DNA from: an uncultured Collinsella sp.
GTDB lineage: Bacteria; Actinomycetota; Coriobacteriia; Coriobacteriales; Coriobacteriaceae
Direction of reading: 5' to 3'
Length of the DNA stretch: 32,523 bases
Assembly: GCA_902489295.1 (NCBI GenBank)
Contig: CABTZM010000001.1
Span: 1 to 32,523, forward strand
The translations under genes and the position numbers were made by a program. A model generated the notes under the pieces. That model made no database searches. It was not told the origin of the DNA and worked only from the letters and a program-made list of their open reading frames with translations. Below, in pieces: positions 22,987 to 29,965 of the stretch (positions within the stretch are counted from its first letter, which is position 1; each line of letters opens with the position of its first letter).

Positions 22987-23475
22987 CTACGCCTCGCGCA
23001 GCCAATCAAACGCGACACGCGCCGTGCCGTCGGACACATAGACGATACCGACACGCTCGAACCCCGCCTTGGCGATGGCGCCCTGCATGGGCAAGTTGTC
23101 CTCGTGCGTGTCAATACGCAGATGGTCGGCGCATTCCTTGGCAAAGGCAAACATCGCCGCCGCGATACCGTGCACGGTGCCGTCGGATGCCACGCGATGC
23201 AGCACGGCATACGGAGTGTCGCTGCGCCATTGACCGTCCTCAATCACGTCATAGCACTCGTCCGGACCCGGTAAAAAGGCAAACGTCGCCACCACGCGGC
23301 CATCGAGTTCGCACACGTAACTGCCACCAGCGGCAATATCGGCAGCCAGCTGCTCGGCCGAAGGCGTGCCCTCGGGCCACTGCGTGGCGTTGCCATGCGC
23401 GCGCATAAAGGCGCGGGCCGCGTCATAGATAGCCATGACGGCGGGAATGTCGGTATCGAGGGTTTTTCTGATCAT
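22987..23475 (-). CDS. GNAT-family N-acetyltransferase
   Basis: 162 aa with the GNAT fold order: MIRKTLDTDIPAVMAIYDAARAFM (motif C), the central strand FAFLPGP, an LHRVASDGTVHGIAAAMFAFA acetyl-CoA region, and THEDNLPMQGAIAKAGFERVG (motif B, the typical N-x-x-M/A-x-x-x-Y/F-x-K-x-GF block). The acceptor substrate cannot be told. The start is either ATG 23475 or GTG 23478; the GAGG site at about 23483-23486 is 7 nt from the GTG and 10 nt from the ATG, so GTG is a real alternative. Divergent from the small zinc-ribbon gene, sharing a short intergenic region with an inverted repeat; its own terminator follows. Confidence 0.85.
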   Translation of the reverse strand: MIRKTLDTDIPAVMAIYDAARAFMRAHGNATQWPEGTPSAEQLAADIAAGGSYVCELDGRVVATFAFLPGPDECYDVIEDGQWRSDTPYAVLHRVASDGTVHGIAAAMFAFAKECADHLRIDTHEDNLPMQGAIAKAGFERVGIVYVSDGTARVAFDWLREA

Positions 23476-23496
23476 CACGCGGCGACCTCACGTTTA

Positions 23497-23528
23497 TTGG
23501 TATCACTTTGATTGAGCAATGATACCAA
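23497..23528. promoter_or_regulatory. Inverted repeat TTGGTATCA-N14-TGATACCAA between divergent genes
   Basis: A perfect 9-bp inverted repeat (23497-23505, 23520-23528) lies between the GNAT and zinc-ribbon starts. Each half resembles the TTGGTATAACT repeats upstream of the AAA/uvrA2 operon, so one regulator might bind both. A regulator is inferred, not seen. Confidence 0.45.
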
Positions 23529-23552
23529 CGTTTGGAGAGGAGCGCGAAGCAG

Positions 23553-23849
23553 ATGGGGAGCAAAAAGCGAGCCGCCTGGTCAAAAGCCAAAAGCGAGTTT
23601 TTGGGCGCTGCCACCGGCGGCGATATGAGCGACCTGTTTGCACGCGAGGACGAGCGCCGCGACGCCCTGGACGCCGAGCGCGACGAGGCTTGGCGCTATA
23701 AGTCGTGCGAGCGCAAAAACCGTTACGACACACGCGCCGAAGCCGAGGCCGTTATGGCCGACTGCGAAAACCGCGGACGGCGTGGTTTGGCCTGCTACAA
23801 ATGCGAATACTGCGGCGGCTGGCACCTGACGTCGCACCCTTGGAAATAG
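23553..23849 (+). CDS. Small zinc-ribbon-like hypothetical protein
   Basis: 98 aa. It has a basic, Lys-rich start (MGSKKRAAWSKAKSEF), a charged middle, then KNRYDTRAEAEAVMADCENRG and a C-terminal CYKCEYCGGWHLTSHPWK. The C-x2-C-x2-C plus GGWHLT pattern is seen in small uncharacterised zinc-binding proteins. No function is assigned. Start at the ATG 23553, with GGAGAGGAG about 10 nt upstream; a TTG start at 23532 would have no site. Divergent from GNAT and convergent with rsmJ. Confidence 0.7.
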   Translation: MGSKKRAAWSKAKSEFLGAATGGDMSDLFAREDERRDALDAERDEAWRYKSCERKNRYDTRAEAEAVMADCENRGRRGLACYKCEYCGGWHLTSHPWK

Positions 23850-23860
23850 ACCCCGCATCG

Positions 23861-23892
23861 GCACGGCGCTGGCGAAGCGCCAGCCATCGTGC
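23861..23892. terminator. GC-rich hairpin between convergent zinc-ribbon gene and rsmJ
   Basis: GCTGGCG/CGCCAGC with an AAG loop, extended by GCACG/CGTGC after a small internal bulge. There is no U-tract, so its role as terminator is tentative; it fills the 48-nt gap between the two stop codons. Confidence 0.5.
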
Positions 23893-23897
23893 ACAAG

Positions 23898-24602
23898 CTA
23901 CGGGCGCGGCGGCACCAAAACATCGTAACGAACGGCCTTGCCCGTAAGCTGATAGCTCGGCTTAACGCCGGCAAGCAGCGGCCCCTTCACCGGTCGCTTG
24001 ATAACGACCTTGCGCGGGTGCACCGCAAGCGCAGCTTCGACCAGCGTCTCCTCGTCGGCGCACGGCTGCTCCAGATGGTGCAAGAGCTGAAACTTCTTTT
24101 TCACCGCCGCGCTCTTGGTGCGCTCGGGAAACATGGGGTCCAGATACACCACGTCGGGGGCCGCGAGCTCGCCTTGCTTGATCAGCTCGGCCGTATGGCG
24201 AAGGCCGGCAATGCTGTCCTCGCCCGCATGTAAGCGCATGCGCGCCACAGCAGCCGCAAGCGCCGGATCATCTGCCGCGCGATCCAAGGCGTCCTTGAGG
24301 AGTGCCGCGATTACGCAATCCTGTTCATACAGATCGACGGTAAAGCCCGCCGCCGCCAGCAGCAGCGAATCCTCACCAAAGCCCGCCGTGGCATCAATCG
24401 CCCATGGGCGCTCGATGCCTTTTGTGCGCGCAACCTTTACCAGCAGCTCTTGCTGCAGGCGGCCCTGCTTGAGTCGTGGCAGCATGCGGCCAAAATCGGC
24501 GCGCAGTTCCATCGTGCCGTCGGTGAGCGTGAGTCCCTCGGACTTCCCGGTCAGCTCAAGCCCCGCGGCCCGAGCAACAGAAAAGGGATCGACGACGCCC
24601 AT
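23898..24602 (-). CDS. rsmJ: 16S rRNA (guanine-1516-N2)-methyltransferase RsmJ
   Basis: 234 aa. It matches the RsmJ/YhiQ family throughout: LRADFGRMLPRL, SAM-binding motif I IDATAGFGEDSLLLAAAGFTV (about 69-89), the EQDCVIAALLKDAL acidic strand end, catalytic YLDPMFPERTKSAAVKKK, and the VKRPVKGPLLAGVKPSYQLTGKAVRYDV tail. It methylates N2 of a 16S guanine near the decoding centre. Start ATG 24602, where AAGGAG lies 5 nt upstream; the GTG two codons earlier would abut the site. The 47-aa membrane peptide gene lies 63 nt upstream on the same strand and may be cotranscribed. The family is best known from proteobacteria, so the assignment rests on motif match. Confidence 0.88.
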   Translation of the reverse strand: MGVVDPFSVARAAGLELTGKSEGLTLTDGTMELRADFGRMLPRLKQGRLQQELLVKVARTKGIERPWAIDATAGFGEDSLLLAAAGFTVDLYEQDCVIAALLKDALDRAADDPALAAAVARMRLHAGEDSIAGLRHTAELIKQGELAAPDVVYLDPMFPERTKSAAVKKKFQLLHHLEQPCADEETLVEAALAVHPRKVVIKRPVKGPLLAGVKPSYQLTGKAVRYDVLVPPRP

Positions 24603-24665
24603 GGACACTCCTTAGCAAACAAAACGAATACGTGAGCGCCACCTCAGTTGGCGCCCAACCGTCCG

Positions 24666-24809
24666 TTATTGTCCCACATGCGACATGGTCCACAGCATCC
24701 CAATGCAAAGCACCGCCATCAATCCCGTGCACACGGCAGCGATCACAGAATCACCCATGCGCCTTCCCAACGACCGCGGTTCACGCACTTGCTCTGGTCC
24801 GTACATCAT
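24666..24809 (-). CDS. Small single-span membrane protein (47 aa)
   Basis: A short frame starting ATG-ATG at 24809, directly after a strong AAGGAGGAG site, and ending in TAA at 24666. The peptide has a charged N-terminus (MMYGPEQVREPRSLGRRMGD) and then a hydrophobic helix of about 20 residues (SVIAAVCTGLMAVLCIGMLW) and a short tail. The positive charges before the helix suggest the N-terminus stays in the cytoplasm. It sits upstream of rsmJ on the same strand. No family was recognised; it could be a small accessory or stress-response membrane peptide. Confidence comes from the ribosome binding site and the clean transmembrane pattern, not from homology. Confidence 0.6.
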   Translation of the reverse strand: MMYGPEQVREPRSLGRRMGDSVIAAVCTGLMAVLCIGMLWTMSHVGQ

Positions 24810-25037
24810 GGCTCCTCCTTAGACTCGCTTCTTATCACGGCCTCATCATCGCAGCGCCGCACATGAGCTGCCATCGATTTGACTTACAGCTGGCTTTCCT
24901 TTTTGAAAGATTGCCCTGCACAGGCGAGAAGCGCTTTCTAACACACACGCCGTCACGTTGAACTACAATGTGCTTCACGATATGTGCAGCATATGGGACG
25001 CGCCAGACTGGCAGCGCCCGAATCGAAAGGACTACCT

Positions 25038-25439
25038 ATGAGCGCCGCGCGCAAGACACTCAAAATCCTTGCCCTCATCTATTTTGTTTTGGGCATCGCC
25101 AGCCTCGTCATCGGTATCACCGGCATCGCAACCGGCAAATTTGAATCCGTCTACGGATCGAACGCCATGCTCGCCGCGGTCGTGCTTGTCGCCAAGGGCG
25201 TTATCGACCTTGCCGCAGGTGTTGCGGGCATCAAGGGCGCCAACAAGCCTTCGCAGGTGGATGGCGCGTTTAAGCTCGGCATCGTTGCCGCAATCGCCAC
25301 GATTGCGCAGGCTGTGCTCACCCTTCCCGCGCTCGGCGGCAGCGCCGTCAATATTGGAGCCTTTGTCATCGTGGTCTACGACCTGTTCTTTGTTCAGCAG
25401 GCACACGCCGTCAAGGCCGAGAACAAGGACCGCCTGTAA
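25038..25439 (+). CDS. Hypothetical four-helix membrane protein
   Basis: 133 aa with four hydrophobic segments: about 8-32 (ILALIYFVLGIASLVIGITGIA), 43-65, 79-97 and 103-122, and a charged C-terminus (KAENKDRL). It belongs to the type of small conserved membrane proteins seen in Coriobacteriia; no function can be given. Start ATG at 25038 after GAAAGGA; a TACAAT box at 24965-24970 is a possible -10. It is followed by a strong hairpin (25477) and by palindromic repeat E, and is convergent with rlmA. Confidence 0.75.
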   Translation: MSAARKTLKILALIYFVLGIASLVIGITGIATGKFESVYGSNAMLAAVVLVAKGVIDLAAGVAGIKGANKPSQVDGAFKLGIVAAIATIAQAVLTLPALGGSAVNIGAFVIVVYDLFFVQQAHAVKAENKDRL

Positions 25440-25476
25440 GCGCTCACTTCTCATAGCCTCTGCAGCCAAGTAACTA

Positions 25477-25512
25477 AAAGGGCCGATCGCGCATATCCGC
25501 GGTCGGCCCTTT
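25477..25512. terminator. Terminator hairpin downstream of the small membrane protein gene
   Basis: A 15-bp stem, AAAGGGCCGATCGCG with its complement at 25498-25512 (one wobble), has a 6-nt loop, A-rich on the left arm and T-rich on the right, suitable for termination on either strand. Confidence 0.75.
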
Positions 25513-25529
25513 ACGTTTGCCCAGATAAC

Positions 25530-25564
25530 ACCTGCCAAAATAAACCTGTCCCTTTTTGGTAGGT
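25530..25564. repeat. Hairpin repeat (copy E) touching the rlmA stop codon
   Basis: A 35-nt palindrome (arms ACCTGCCAAAA and TTTTGGTAGGT). Its reverse complement matches copy A at 6124-6158 in 34 of 35 positions. The last base of the rlmA TAA on the minus strand is the first base of the repeat, so the element begins exactly at the end of the gene. Confidence 0.85.
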
Positions 25565-26376
25565 TAGTGGCGGTACTCGGCGATGATGAAGTCGATGTCG
25601 GTCTGAAGGGTGTCCAGATTTGCCAGGCGCTCTTTGTCGGCAGGGCGCGTGCGGTAGTAGTACGGCGTCATCTGGAACACCGCCTCGATGTCGGCCTGCG
25701 TCTGGAGCGTAATGTTCGCAGACACCCGCTGCGTCCCGACCAACTCGAGCTCGGTAGTCTTCGGCAGTTTCTCGTCGTTGAGATATGGCGTGTCGTAGAG
25801 CACCTCCTTGAGCCCAAACAGATGCCGAGCACCCGGCACCACGGTATAGAGCGAGCCCTCTGGCGCCAGCACGCGGGCAAACTCACGCTCGTTAAAGGGA
25901 GCGAAGAGCTCGGTCACCATATCGAAGGCGCCATCGGCCACGGGGATGTCCTTCATATTGGCCACAAAGTAGGTCGCATCGCCGCGCTTGGCGGCCAGGC
26001 GCACCATCTCTTTGCCCAAGTCGAACCCGTAAGCGTCCACGCCCGGCACCGCACCCATGGCGCTGGTGTAGTAGCCCTCGCCGCAGCAAATATCGAGCAA
26101 GGTCATGGGGGTGCCCGTAGACACCGCACGCCCAGACACCCGCTCGCGTACCAGCTCAACCATCGCATCGCGCAACGGCGCATAGTATCCGCGGTTCAGA
26201 AAGTCACGACGGCTGCGCGCCTGCGACTTGGGATCGCCCATGGAGTCGCCGCTCTTGGACGAGCGCAGCAGATACAGATAGCCCTCGCGCGCACGGTCAA
26301 ACCGGTGTCCGCCCGCACATGCAGCACCGCGCTCGTCGCCCACCAACGGCTCATGGCAAACGGGACACAACAACAT
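25564..26376 (-). CDS. rlmA: 23S rRNA (guanine-N1)-methyltransferase RlmA
   Basis: 270 aa, full length. The N-terminal zinc ribbon (Cys4, Cys7, Cys20, His24 in CPVCHEPL...CAGGHRFD) followed by REGYLYLL is characteristic of RlmA/RrmA; the SAM-binding motif LLDICCGEGYYTSAM and the NMKDIPVADGAFDMV strand follow. It methylates N1 of a guanine in helix 35 of 23S rRNA (G745 in Gram-negatives; G748 for the RlmA-II/TlrB form of Gram-positives, which affects macrolides such as tylosin). Which of the two applies here is not decided by sequence alone. AAGGAG lies 6 nt before the ATG. The stop codon overlaps repeat E by one base. Confidence 0.9.
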   Translation of the reverse strand: MLLCPVCHEPLVGDERGAACAGGHRFDRAREGYLYLLRSSKSGDSMGDPKSQARSRRDFLNRGYYAPLRDAMVELVRERVSGRAVSTGTPMTLLDICCGEGYYTSAMGAVPGVDAYGFDLGKEMVRLAAKRGDATYFVANMKDIPVADGAFDMVTELFAPFNEREFARVLAPEGSLYTVVPGARHLFGLKEVLYDTPYLNDEKLPKTTELELVGTQRVSANITLQTQADIEAVFQMTPYYYRTRPADKERLANLDTLQTDIDFIIAEYRH

Positions 26377-26432
26377 GGCAACTCCTTAGCGCGAACAACA
26401 CAACGCCCACCATTGTCGCACGCCTTCCCCAC

Positions 26433-26463
26433 CTAGTCATTGGGGACGTTCTTAAATGACTAG
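26433..26463. repeat. Hairpin repeat (copy F) between rlmA and the MATE gene
   Basis: CTAGTCATT / AATGACTAG (9-bp stem) around a loop GGGGACGTTCTTA. The stem is unrelated to copies A-E but the loop again holds the GGGAC core. It lies just upstream of a possible -10 (TATCAT, 26475-26480) of the MATE gene. Confidence 0.7.
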
Positions 26464-26539
26464 TCGATTAGGAGTATCATCGTCTGCGCGAATAAGCACG
26501 AAAGAGCATACGAAAGAGCATATTAGAGATTGAGAGCGT

Positions 26540-27922
26540 ATGGCAGACACCGCATCTAAGCACATCGACATGACCACCGGCTCGCTGTGGCGCAATATTC
26601 CCCTGTTCGCCTTCCCCGTGGCCGCCACGAGCATCTTGGAGCAGCTGTCGAACCTCATCGCCACGGTCATCATCGGTAATTTCTCGGGCGACCAGGGAAC
26701 CCTCGCCATGGCGGCGGTCGGCTCCAATGTTCCGCTTACCAGTCTTATGCTCAACCTGTTTATTGGCATGTCGCTTGGCTCCAACGTGGTCATTGCCAAC
26801 GCTATCGGCCGCAACGATCAGAACATGGTCAAACGAGCCGTCCATACCTCGATTCTTATGGCACTCGTGGGCTTTGTCGTCATCGCGCTGGGCGAGATCT
26901 TTGCCGAGCCCATGCTCGCCGCGCTCAACGTTCCCGCCGAAACCATGCCGCTCGCATCGCTCTACCTGCGCGTCTTTTTGCTCAGCATGCCCTCGATCTT
27001 GCTCTACAACTTTGAGGCCGCAATCTTCCGTTCCGTCGGCATCACCCGTATGCCGCTACAGGCGCTTGCCGTGTCCACCGTCCTCAACATTGGCCTGGAC
27101 CTCATCTTTGTCCCCGTGCTCCACTGGGGCGTCGCGGGCGTCGCCATCGCCACCGCCATCGCCTACACCGTCAGTGCCGGGACGCTCTTTGTCCGCCTGC
27201 TCAAGACCGACTCCGCCGTCCGCGTCACCCCGCGCGACCTGGCTATCGACCCCGTCGCCCTCAAGCGCATCGTCAAGATCGGACTGCCCGCCGGCATCCA
27301 AAGCGCCGTCTTTGCCGTCGCCAACATCATCATCCAGTCCGCCATCAACAGCTTGGGTACCGAGGTCATGGCGGCATCCAGCGCCGCGATGAGCCTGGAG
27401 TATGTGTGCTACAACCTACTCAACAGCTTTAGCCAAGCTTGCACCACCTTTGTGGGGCAAAACCACGGCGCGCGCCAGATCGGGCGCTGCACTAAGACGC
27501 TCAAGGTCTGCCTGGTCGAAGGCGGCATCGTCGCGCTCACCACCATCGTCATCATCGTCGGTCTGGGGCGCGAGATCCTGGCGCTCTTTAACAGCGATCC
27601 CAACATCGTCTCGATCGGCTATATCCGCGTGTGCTCGATCTTTCCGGCATACGCCTTTAGCATGTTCTACGAAAACATGTCCGGTTACCTGCGCGGCTTT
27701 GGCATCTCGCTCATGCCCGCCCTTATCACCATGATCTGCGTCTGCGGCATCCGCTTCTATTGGGTATTCTGCGTGTTCCCGCACTTCCGCACCTTTGCGA
27801 ACATCATGATGGTCTACCCCATCAGCCTGGGCACCACAGCATTCTTTATGGTCGTGGCGGTGCTACTTTGCCACCCGGCACGCACCTACCGTCTAGCACA
27901 AGCCAAAGCGACAGCCCGCTAA
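26540..27922 (+). CDS. MATE-family multidrug/Na+ antiporter
   Basis: 460 aa with 12 hydrophobic segments in two homologous halves, the standard MATE size. The first half holds LWRNIPLFAFPVAATSILEQLSNLIATVIIGNF and AAVGSNVPLTSL; the second begins near VALKRIVKIGLPAGIQSAVF, followed by AASSAAMSLEY and FVGQNHGARQIGR, which are typical of the DinF/NorM-like MATE group. It exports drugs or metabolites using an ion gradient; the substrate is unknown. Start ATG 26540 with a GAGAG site 5 nt upstream. Single gene, with only 27 nt between its stop and that of the convergent LysR gene, and no clear terminator between them. Confidence 0.92.
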   Translation: MADTASKHIDMTTGSLWRNIPLFAFPVAATSILEQLSNLIATVIIGNFSGDQGTLAMAAVGSNVPLTSLMLNLFIGMSLGSNVVIANAIGRNDQNMVKRAVHTSILMALVGFVVIALGEIFAEPMLAALNVPAETMPLASLYLRVFLLSMPSILLYNFEAAIFRSVGITRMPLQALAVSTVLNIGLDLIFVPVLHWGVAGVAIATAIAYTVSAGTLFVRLLKTDSAVRVTPRDLAIDPVALKRIVKIGLPAGIQSAVFAVANIIIQSAINSLGTEVMAASSAAMSLEYVCYNLLNSFSQACTTFVGQNHGARQIGRCTKTLKVCLVEGGIVALTTIVIIVGLGREILALFNSDPNIVSIGYIRVCSIFPAYAFSMFYENMSGYLRGFGISLMPALITMICVCGIRFYWVFCVFPHFRTFANIMMVYPISLGTTAFFMVVAVLLCHPARTYRLAQAKATAR

Positions 27923-27949
27923 TCACCACGCTCAACGTCACGCCAGTCA

Positions 27950-28816
27950 TTAATTGACAATATGCGAGCTCATATAGTCGATAAAGTGCCTCGTGGCGAC
28001 AGGCATGGTGTCCCAGCTGCGCCAGGCTGCCACCACGTCGCGCGAGGGGGCGTGCACGATGGGACGCACGCGAATATCGGCCTGCATGCCCTCGACGGTA
28101 CGGCGGTAGAGCATGCTCACGCCTAGGCCCTCCTCCACCATCGCCATAATGGTGTAGTCGTCGGTCACCTCGCTCGTCACGTGCGGCGACAGGCCGTGCG
28201 CCGCGAATGCATCGAGCACCAGGCTCTGTTCGCCCTCATCCAGCAGCACAAACGGCTCGGACGCCAGATCGGCGAGCGTTACCTTTTCCTTTGCCGCCAG
28301 CGGATGCGCGGCCGGCAGCAGTGCCACCAACTCGTCGTGATAGACCACGCGCTTCTCGAGCCCGGCGGTAAATCCGCGCGCCGTAAAGCAAAAGTCAACC
28401 ACGCCATCGTGCACCCACTGGGCGTTGCGCGTGTAATCGCCCTGCTTGAGGGTAAAGTGCACGCCCGGATGCAGAGCCCCAAAGTCGCGAATCACGCGCG
28501 GCAATACGGTGCGGCTCACGTTAGTAAACGTCGCGATTCGAATATCAGTCGAGGAGAGTCCCAGCAACTCCTGACGCTTGCCCTCAAGCTCGGCCTCGGC
28601 AGTTACAATCTGGCGCAGATACGGCAGGTACTGCTTGCCGTCGCGCGTAAGCGAAACGCCCTGCTTGCCGCGCTCGATAAGCGTGGTGCCCAGCTCGCGC
28701 TCGAGCGCCTTGACGGCCTGGCTCACCGCACTTTGCGTATAGCCTAGCTCGTCGGCCGCGCCCTTAAGACTGCCGCAATCGACCACCATACATACAATCT
28801 GATATCGCGATGCCAT
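27950..28816 (-). CDS. LysR-family regulator, divergent to an EamA exporter
   Basis: 288 aa. The N-terminal winged helix (ASRYQIVCMVVDCGSLKGAADELGYTQSAVSQAVKALE) is followed by the effector-binding domain with the usual TLADLASEPFVLLDEGE hinge region. GGAGGC lies 5 nt before the ATG. It is transcribed away from the EamA transporter gene, sharing a 158-nt region with an AGTAT-N9-ATACT inverted repeat; LysR proteins commonly activate the divergent neighbour, so the transporter is the likely target. The co-inducer is unknown. Confidence 0.92.
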   Translation of the reverse strand: MASRYQIVCMVVDCGSLKGAADELGYTQSAVSQAVKALERELGTTLIERGKQGVSLTRDGKQYLPYLRQIVTAEAELEGKRQELLGLSSTDIRIATFTNVSRTVLPRVIRDFGALHPGVHFTLKQGDYTRNAQWVHDGVVDFCFTARGFTAGLEKRVVYHDELVALLPAAHPLAAKEKVTLADLASEPFVLLDEGEQSLVLDAFAAHGLSPHVTSEVTDDYTIMAMVEEGLGVSMLYRRTVEGMQADIRVRPIVHAPSRDVVAAWRSWDTMPVATRHFIDYMSSHIVN

Positions 28817-28875
28817 CGTGCCTCCACATCGATGTAGCCGTAAAACGTTTTGCCAGCGCTTTTTCTAGCAACATT

Positions 28876-28894
28876 AGTATTTCTTAATCATACT
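28876..28894. promoter_or_regulatory. Candidate LysR operator AGTAT-N9-ATACT
   Basis: The inverted repeat arms AGTAT (28876-28880) and ATACT (28890-28894) lie in the A+T-rich region between the divergent LysR and EamA genes. Its size and position fit a LysR recognition site; this is a sequence-based guess. Confidence 0.4.
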
Positions 28895-28974
28895 GAAGAT
28901 ACATTCGCTTTACTACATCCACATCTGGGAGCAGAATCCTTTTTGCGAAACCGTTCTGTAACAAAAGGAGTCCC

Positions 28975-29877
28975 ATGGATCGCAAAAAAGCAATCGCGCT
29001 CTCATTTTCCGTTCCCGTCGCATGGGGCTTTTCGTACCCCCTCATGAAGATCGGCATGGACAGCATGAACGCCACGAGCATCGTTGCGCTGCGCTGCATC
29101 ATCGCCTTTGTGGCCTGCCTGCTGCTCTTCCACAAGCGCGCTTTCCGCATCAATCGCGACCTTATGGTTCGCGCCGCCATCATCGGCGCCATCATGGCAA
29201 CCGAGCTCACCTGCATGTGCTTGGGCTCCAGCCTTACTTCCGCCTCCACCGCCGGCTTTTTGCAGAGCCTGACGGTCGTGATCGTGCCGTTTGCCAACGC
29301 CGCCCTGCTGCGTCGCGCCCCCGAGCGCAAGTTGCTCGTCGGCACCGCCATCGTCACCTGCGGTATGCTGCTGCTCTCGGGCGCCGACTTTACCAGCCTG
29401 AATCCCGGCGCGATCATCATGTTGCTCTCAGCCTTTATCTATGCCAGCCACATTATCGTAGCCAAGCGCTTTGTCGAAGAAGTCGACCCACTGGCCTTGG
29501 GTGTTTGGCAGCTGGGCTTTGGCGGCCTGTTCTCGGGCATCGCCGCATTTGCCTTTGGCGGCTTTACGCTTCCCAGCACGCCGAGCGAGGTCGCGGTCGT
29601 CGTCGCGCTCGCACTCATCTGCTCTGCCTACGGCTTTATCACCCAGACGCTCGTGCAGCCCCACGTGCCCGCCGAGACCACCGGCTTTGCCTTCTCGCTC
29701 GAGCCGGTCTGCTCCGCCGTCTTCTCGTTCTTCCTGGTCGGCGAGGTCCTGAGCCCCATCGCCTTCTTTGGCGCCGCCCTCATCCTCACCGGCGTGATGG
29801 TGGCAACCGTCGAGCTCCCGTGCCTTCGCTCGCAAGGACACGCTCACATGGCAGGAGCGCCCGAGCGCGTCTCGTAG
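28975..29877 (+). CDS. EamA/DMT-family transporter
   Basis: 300 aa with ten predicted helices in two EamA repeats. Repeat 1 starts with ALSFSVPVAWGFSYPLMKIGMDSM and contains ATSIVALRCIIAFVACLLL; repeat 2 contains LSAFIYASHIIVAKRFVEEVDPLALGVWQLGFGGLFSG and ends at FFLVGEVLSPIAFFGAALILTGV, the typical closing helix pair. These proteins export amino acids, nucleosides or other metabolites; the substrate is unknown. AAAGGAG lies 6 nt before the ATG. Probably controlled by the divergent LysR gene. Confidence 0.92.
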   Translation: MDRKKAIALSFSVPVAWGFSYPLMKIGMDSMNATSIVALRCIIAFVACLLLFHKRAFRINRDLMVRAAIIGAIMATELTCMCLGSSLTSASTAGFLQSLTVVIVPFANAALLRRAPERKLLVGTAIVTCGMLLLSGADFTSLNPGAIIMLLSAFIYASHIIVAKRFVEEVDPLALGVWQLGFGGLFSGIAAFAFGGFTLPSTPSEVAVVVALALICSAYGFITQTLVQPHVPAETTGFAFSLEPVCSAVFSFFLVGEVLSPIAFFGAALILTGVMVATVELPCLRSQGHAHMAGAPERVS

Positions 29878-29924
29878 ACCCCACTCTTCATGCAGCCGCG
29901 GCATAAAGGCAACCGGTGCGCCTT

Positions 29925-29930
29925 TACAAT
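29925..29930 (+). promoter_or_regulatory. Possible -10 box of ung
   Basis: TACAAT lies 36 nt upstream of the ung start, after the EamA stop. No clear -35 was found. A small GATGC/GCATC hairpin lies between it and the ribosome binding site. Confidence 0.35.
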
Positions 29931-29965
29931 AGATGCCAACAGAGCATCTGCCATAAAGGAGCCCC

